64,000 nt of DNA from Bradyrhizobium canariense. Lineage in GTDB: Bacteria; Pseudomonadota; Alphaproteobacteria; Rhizobiales; Xanthobacteraceae. The DNA is taken from the NCBI RefSeq assembly GCF_019402665.1, contig NZ_VSST01000031.1:38241-102240 (forward strand), in the 5' to 3' direction. Below the pieces are notes generated by a model. It was not told the DNA's origin, ran no database searches, and worked only from the letters and a program-made list of their open reading frames with translations. The translations under genes were made by a program, and so were the position numbers. Shown here piece after piece: positions 60,988 through 64,000 of the stretch (position 1 is its first letter; each line of letters opens with the position of its first letter).

Positions 60988-62229
60988 TCAGGAACCAGGG
61001 CGAAATAGAGTGGGCCGTTGCCGTGCAAAAGTCTGTCGGCCGCTCTTGAAGCCCATCACGATATCCGGCAGCTCGGCGATGGCGAAGCGGCTGTCTTGCG
61101 TGTCGAGCACAACGAGATCGGCCGGATTCCCAACCTCGATGCCGTAATCCCCGAGGTTCATCAGCCGCGCCGGCAGCTCGGTCACGAGATCAAGGCAGGT
61201 ATCGAAGTCGTTGACCGAGGCATGCGCGACGTTGGCGTAGAAATTCGCCATTCGCAGCAGTGAGGCATCACCGAACGGCGTGAAGGGATTGAGCACGTTG
61301 TTGGTCGCGATCGAGCACAGCACGCCGTCGCCGGCGAGCTTGTGGACGAGCGTCAGCCCGCGTGGCACGTTGTGGGTCGCCTCGCGCCCCATCAAATAGA
61401 GATCGGTTGCCGGCAGCACGGTGACGGCTACGCCGGCCTTCTCCAGTTGCGCAGTGGCGGCCCTCAGCCGCTCCGGTGGCAGTGCGGAGAGCTTCGTCGC
61501 ATGGCCGATTGCCACGCGGCCCCCGTAGTTGCGCCGCTCGGTCTGCCGGCAGACCTCGTCGAGGTGCCACCAGGAGGGATTGAGATCAAAATCGAGATGG
61601 AGATCGACGTCCACGTCGAACGCCTCGGCGAGGTCGAAGATGCGTGCGAGATGGGCGTTCGGATCGGTGTCCGTGTAAGGACAGCCGCCGATCACCGCGC
61701 CCCCGTCGCGCAGCGCCTGGATCAGAAGCTCCTCGCTGCCGGGATCGTTGGTGAGGCCTTCCTGCGGAAAGACACAGAGCGACAGGTCGATCGCCCAGGC
61801 ATAGTCACGCTTCAGCGCCTTCACCGCCTCGAAGCCGCGCAAGCCGATGCGCGGATCGATCTCGACGTGGGTTCGCATGCGCGTGGTGCCGTGGACGATG
61901 GCACGTTCGAGCACCCGGGCGCCGCGCGCGTAGACGTCCTCGACCGAGAAATCCTTCTTCATCCCGGAGACGGCGCGGATCGCTTCGGAGACGCTGCCGT
62001 GATCATGCCCGCAGCGGCCTAGCAGGCAGGCTTTATCGAGATGGATGTGGCTGTCGACGAAGCCGGGCAGGGCGAGACGCCCGCCGACATCGACCTCAAC
62101 GGCCTCGCAGGCGAGCGTCGGTTCGATGGCGGTGATCCGGCCGCGCGTGACGCCGATGTCCATCGGGTCGGCGGCACCACGCAGCAAGGCGTTGCGAAAG
62201 ATGAGGTCAAAGGCGGGTTGCGTTGTCAT
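60988..62229 (-). CDS. Cytosine deaminase-like amidohydrolase
   Basis: A 413-residue amidohydrolase of the CodA group: metal ligands in GFVDSHIHLDKACLL, the THVEIDPRIGLRGFEAVKAL strand, VDLHLDFD, the IGHATKLSALPPERL His and the final Asp in IATNNVLNPFTPFGDAS (N in place of the usual TDN spacing). Substrates in this group are N-heterocycles such as cytosine, creatinine or isoguanine, so this enzyme may also act on a nitrogen heterocycle. It stands alone, divergent from the SnoaL gene. Confidence 0.83.
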   Translation of the reverse strand: MTTQPAFDLIFRNALLRGAADPMDIGVTRGRITAIEPTLACEAVEVDVGGRLALPGFVDSHIHLDKACLLGRCGHDHGSVSEAIRAVSGMKKDFSVEDVYARGARVLERAIVHGTTRMRTHVEIDPRIGLRGFEAVKALKRDYAWAIDLSLCVFPQEGLTNDPGSEELLIQALRDGGAVIGGCPYTDTDPNAHLARIFDLAEAFDVDVDLHLDFDLNPSWWHLDEVCRQTERRNYGGRVAIGHATKLSALPPERLRAATAQLEKAGVAVTVLPATDLYLMGREATHNVPRGLTLVHKLAGDGVLCSIATNNVLNPFTPFGDASLLRMANFYANVAHASVNDFDTCLDLVTELPARLMNLGDYGIEVGNPADLVVLDTQDSRFAIAELPDIVMGFKSGRQTFARQRPTLFRPGS

Positions 62230-62372
62230 GGCTCTTGGGGAAGGAATTTAGTGCATTCGGCCGCGTTTGGCGGCTCCAGATTGTCGGCAGTGTAGCGACG
62301 GAAATGTTCAAAATATATGCACGTATTCCCCGAGAGCGGCGTTAGTATTCCGCAACCCCGGGAGAATGAGCC

Positions 62373-62792
62373 ATGTCCGCTACCGCAAAAGCCGAAGCCG
62401 GTCCGTCGTCCGACGCCGAGATCGTTGAAGCCTATCTCACGGCGTCGATGATCCCCGATCCGGACGCCGCGGCGGCCTATATGGCGCCGGGCACGGTGAT
62501 CACCTTTACCGGCGGGCGCGAGTTCGATCATCCGCGGGGCCCGGCCGGGTTCAACGCCAAGCGCTACCGCTGGGTCAAGAAGAAGATGGATCGGTTCGAC
62601 GTCTGCCCCGGCGACGGCGAGACCGTGGTCTATAGTGTCGGCACGCTCTACGGCGAATGGAAAGATGGGACCTCATTCGAGGGCAACCGCTACGTCGACC
62701 GCTTCGTGGTCCGGAATGGCCAGATCACCAAGATGGATGTCTGGAACGACAGCGCCGAGCGCATCCTGGTCCAGCGCGGTATCGATGCGTAA
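62373..62792 (+). CDS. SnoaL/NTF2-like protein
   Basis: A 139-residue cone-fold (NTF2-like) protein: EIVEAYLTASMIPDPDAAAAYMAPGTVITFTGG at the start, with VVYSVGTLYGEWKDGTSFEGNRYVDRFVVRNGQITKMDVWNDSAERIL, the usual RF-x-x-x-G-x-I end. Members are isomerases, hydrolases or binding proteins. It is divergent from the amidohydrolase gene, with which it may share a substrate. A short hairpin (62791-62809) overlaps its stop. Confidence 0.83.
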   Translation: MSATAKAEAGPSSDAEIVEAYLTASMIPDPDAAAAYMAPGTVITFTGGREFDHPRGPAGFNAKRYRWVKKKMDRFDVCPGDGETVVYSVGTLYGEWKDGTSFEGNRYVDRFVVRNGQITKMDVWNDSAERILVQRGIDA

Positions 62793-62970
62793 GCGCCATC
62801 CTGGCGCTTGAGCTGCCCTGACTCCACAGAGACAAACGGCCGGTCACCATATCGCAAGCCGCGATAGCTGGTAGACGCAAGCTCGTCTGGCGGCTGCCGC
62901 GCCCCTGCGTTATCAACGGTGCGATTGCTGCGCCCGGCATGGAGGCGCGAGCCTCCTCGAGGAGTTCCCA

Positions 62971-63879
62971 ATGCGTTTACCCACTGTTGTCCTGGCCTTC
63001 ACATGCCTTGCAACTGCCGCCTCCGCCGAAGACCTGTCGGGTACGCTTCAGAAAGTCAAAGAGACCAAGAAGATCACGCTGGGCTATCAGGAGGCTTCGG
63101 TCCCGTTCAGCTATCTCGATGGCAACCAGAAGCCGGTCGGCTTTGCCATGGATATCTGCCTTAGAATCGTGGATGCCGTAAAGAAGCAGCTCGGCATGCC
63201 CGACATCGCGGTCGACACTCTCGCCGTGACGTCGTCGAACCGGATTCCGCTGATGGTCAACGGGACGCTCGACCTGCATTGCTCGGCGACCACCAACAAT
63301 GCCGATCGCCAGAAGCAGGTCGCCTTCACCAACACGCACTTCCTCAGCGCAACGCGATTTGCGGCCAAGAAAGCCGCAAAGATCAACACCATCGACGATC
63401 TCAAGGGCAAAGCGGTGACCGCGGTGGCCGGCTCGGTCAATTTGACGCAGCTCGCCAAGGTCAACACCGAGCGCAATCTCGGCATCAACGTGATGCCGGC
63501 CAAGGACCAGGCCGAGGCCTTCCTGTTGCTGGAAACCGACCGCGCCCAGGCCTACGCGCTCGACGACGTGCAGCTCGCGGTCGCGATCGCGCGCTCGAAG
63601 GAGCCGCAGCTGTTCATGATCAGCGAGGAGACGTTCTCGAAGCCCGAGCCTTACGGGATCATGCTGCGGCGGGAGGACGCGCCGTTCAAGGCGCTCGCCG
63701 ACCGCGCGACTGCAGAGCTATACGCCAGCCAGGAGATCGAGGTCCTCTACAAGAAGTGGCTGGAATCGCCGACGCCGCCGAACGGCCTCAACTACAACGT
63801 CCCGATGTCGGGCGCCTTGCGCAACGCCTTCAAGAAGCCGAGCTCCAGCTTCGATCCGGATGTGTACGTGGTCAACTGA
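62971..63879 (+). CDS. Amino acid ABC transporter substrate-binding protein (GltI-like)
   Basis: This 302-residue family 3 binding protein has a signal peptide (MRLPTVVLAFTCLATAASA). The mature chain has VKETKKITLGYQEASVPFSYLDGNQKPVGFAMDICLRIVDAVKK, typical of glutamate/aspartate-binding GltI. Later blocks are LDLHCSATTNNADRQKQVAFTNTHF and LLLETDRAQAYALDDVQLA. The permease and ATPase genes, if present, would lie beyond the window. GAGGAG precedes the ATG. Confidence 0.9.
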   Translation: MRLPTVVLAFTCLATAASAEDLSGTLQKVKETKKITLGYQEASVPFSYLDGNQKPVGFAMDICLRIVDAVKKQLGMPDIAVDTLAVTSSNRIPLMVNGTLDLHCSATTNNADRQKQVAFTNTHFLSATRFAAKKAAKINTIDDLKGKAVTAVAGSVNLTQLAKVNTERNLGINVMPAKDQAEAFLLLETDRAQAYALDDVQLAVAIARSKEPQLFMISEETFSKPEPYGIMLRREDAPFKALADRATAELYASQEIEVLYKKWLESPTPPNGLNYNVPMSGALRNAFKKPSSSFDPDVYVVN

Positions 63880-63925
63880 GGCGAGGGCGCCAAGGCGCTG
63901 GTTGCAATCGGCTGCGTGTCATTGT

Positions 63926-63999
63926 GCCCTCGCCCCTTGCGGGAGAGGGCATCTCCGCTGGTGGACGCAGACTCGCTCGGGTGAGGGGTCTGTCTCCGC
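63926..63999. repeat. Dispersed gene-end repeat (GCCCTCGCCCCTTGCGGGAGAGGGC type)
   Basis: GCCCTC and GAGGGC pair around CCCCTTGCGGGA, followed by GGGTGAGGGG. This unit is familiar from Bradyrhizobium intergenic DNA and probably continues beyond the window edge. It lies just after the GltI-like gene. Confidence 0.55.
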
Positions 64000-64000
64000 G

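Noticed and set aside
1..64000. tRNA, rRNA, CRISPR arrays, phage or transposase genes
   Set aside because: Read for cloverleaf-like ends, spaced direct repeats and transposase motifs; none was convincing, though short or decayed copies could be missed by eye.

Overview
The window is high-GC alphaproteobacterial chromosome and almost certainly comes from Bradyrhizobium or a close Nitrobacteraceae relative. This rests on the codon use, on an acpXL/lpxXL very-long-chain fatty acid cluster typical of Rhizobiales, on several dispersed palindromic repeats of the kind common in Bradyrhizobium, and on the overall gene content. I saw no rRNA or tRNA genes, no CRISPR array and no intact insertion sequence.

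Layout. 0-17 kb is core metabolism and transport: GNAT acetyltransferase, citramalate synthase, VOC protein, LOG-family protein, Atm1-type ABC exporter, the phospholipid genes psd and pssA, an RraA-like protein, a MotA/MotB pair, two tandem kup K+ transporters, a rhodanese, an aminotransferase and a polyamine-binding protein. 17-21 kb is an island of visibly lower GC with a degenerate SEC-C ORF, a lipoprotein of unknown function and a large trypsin-like protease/DNA-RNA endonuclease fusion. 21-25.5 kb is the lipid A very-long-chain acyl cluster (acpXL-fabZ-fabF2-fabF1-lpxXL, minus strand). 25.7-31 kb holds hypothetical genes, a ParB-like protein, a carboxymuconolactone-decarboxylase-like protein and a HerA-type ATPase.

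31-47.4 kb is the main find: a nicotinate catabolism locus that appears to use the reductive ring route known from Eubacterium barkeri and Azorhizobium. It encodes a NicA/NicB-type molybdenum hydroxylase with three fused cytochrome c motifs, a 6-hydroxynicotinate reductase, an enamidase, a ferredoxin-NADP reductase that may power the reductase, a complete branched-chain-type ABC importer, a NicR-like MarR regulator and two poorly characterised proteins (UPF0280 and AA_synth families). The proposed flow is nicotinate -> 6-hydroxynicotinate -> 1,4,5,6-tetrahydro-6-oxonicotinate -> 2-formylglutarate. An 18-bp operator-like palindrome (TCRTTYGTRTACAAAYGA) lies in the promoters of the reductase, nicAB and the enamidase/fpr pair.

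47.4-53 kb holds a cytochrome P450, a run of five tiny hydrophilic proteins behind an EcfG-like general-stress promoter, a DUF763 protein and an MscS channel. 53-60.5 kb is a second catabolic cluster: a TctC-type binding protein divergent from a TetR regulator, then a LigI-like 2-pyrone-4,6-dicarboxylate hydrolase, a frameshifted dctA-like symporter, a GalB/LigJ-like PIG-L hydratase, a CHA aldolase, a 4,5-dihydroxyphthalate-decarboxylase-like protein and a DUF1932-type dehydrogenase. Its TetR promoter carries a 24-bp operator and -35 region nearly identical to those in front of an extradiol dioxygenase gene 23 kb away. The window ends with a cytosine-deaminase-like amidohydrolase, a SnoaL-like protein and an amino-acid-binding protein.

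All assignments come from reading the sequence and recalling protein families. No database search was run.
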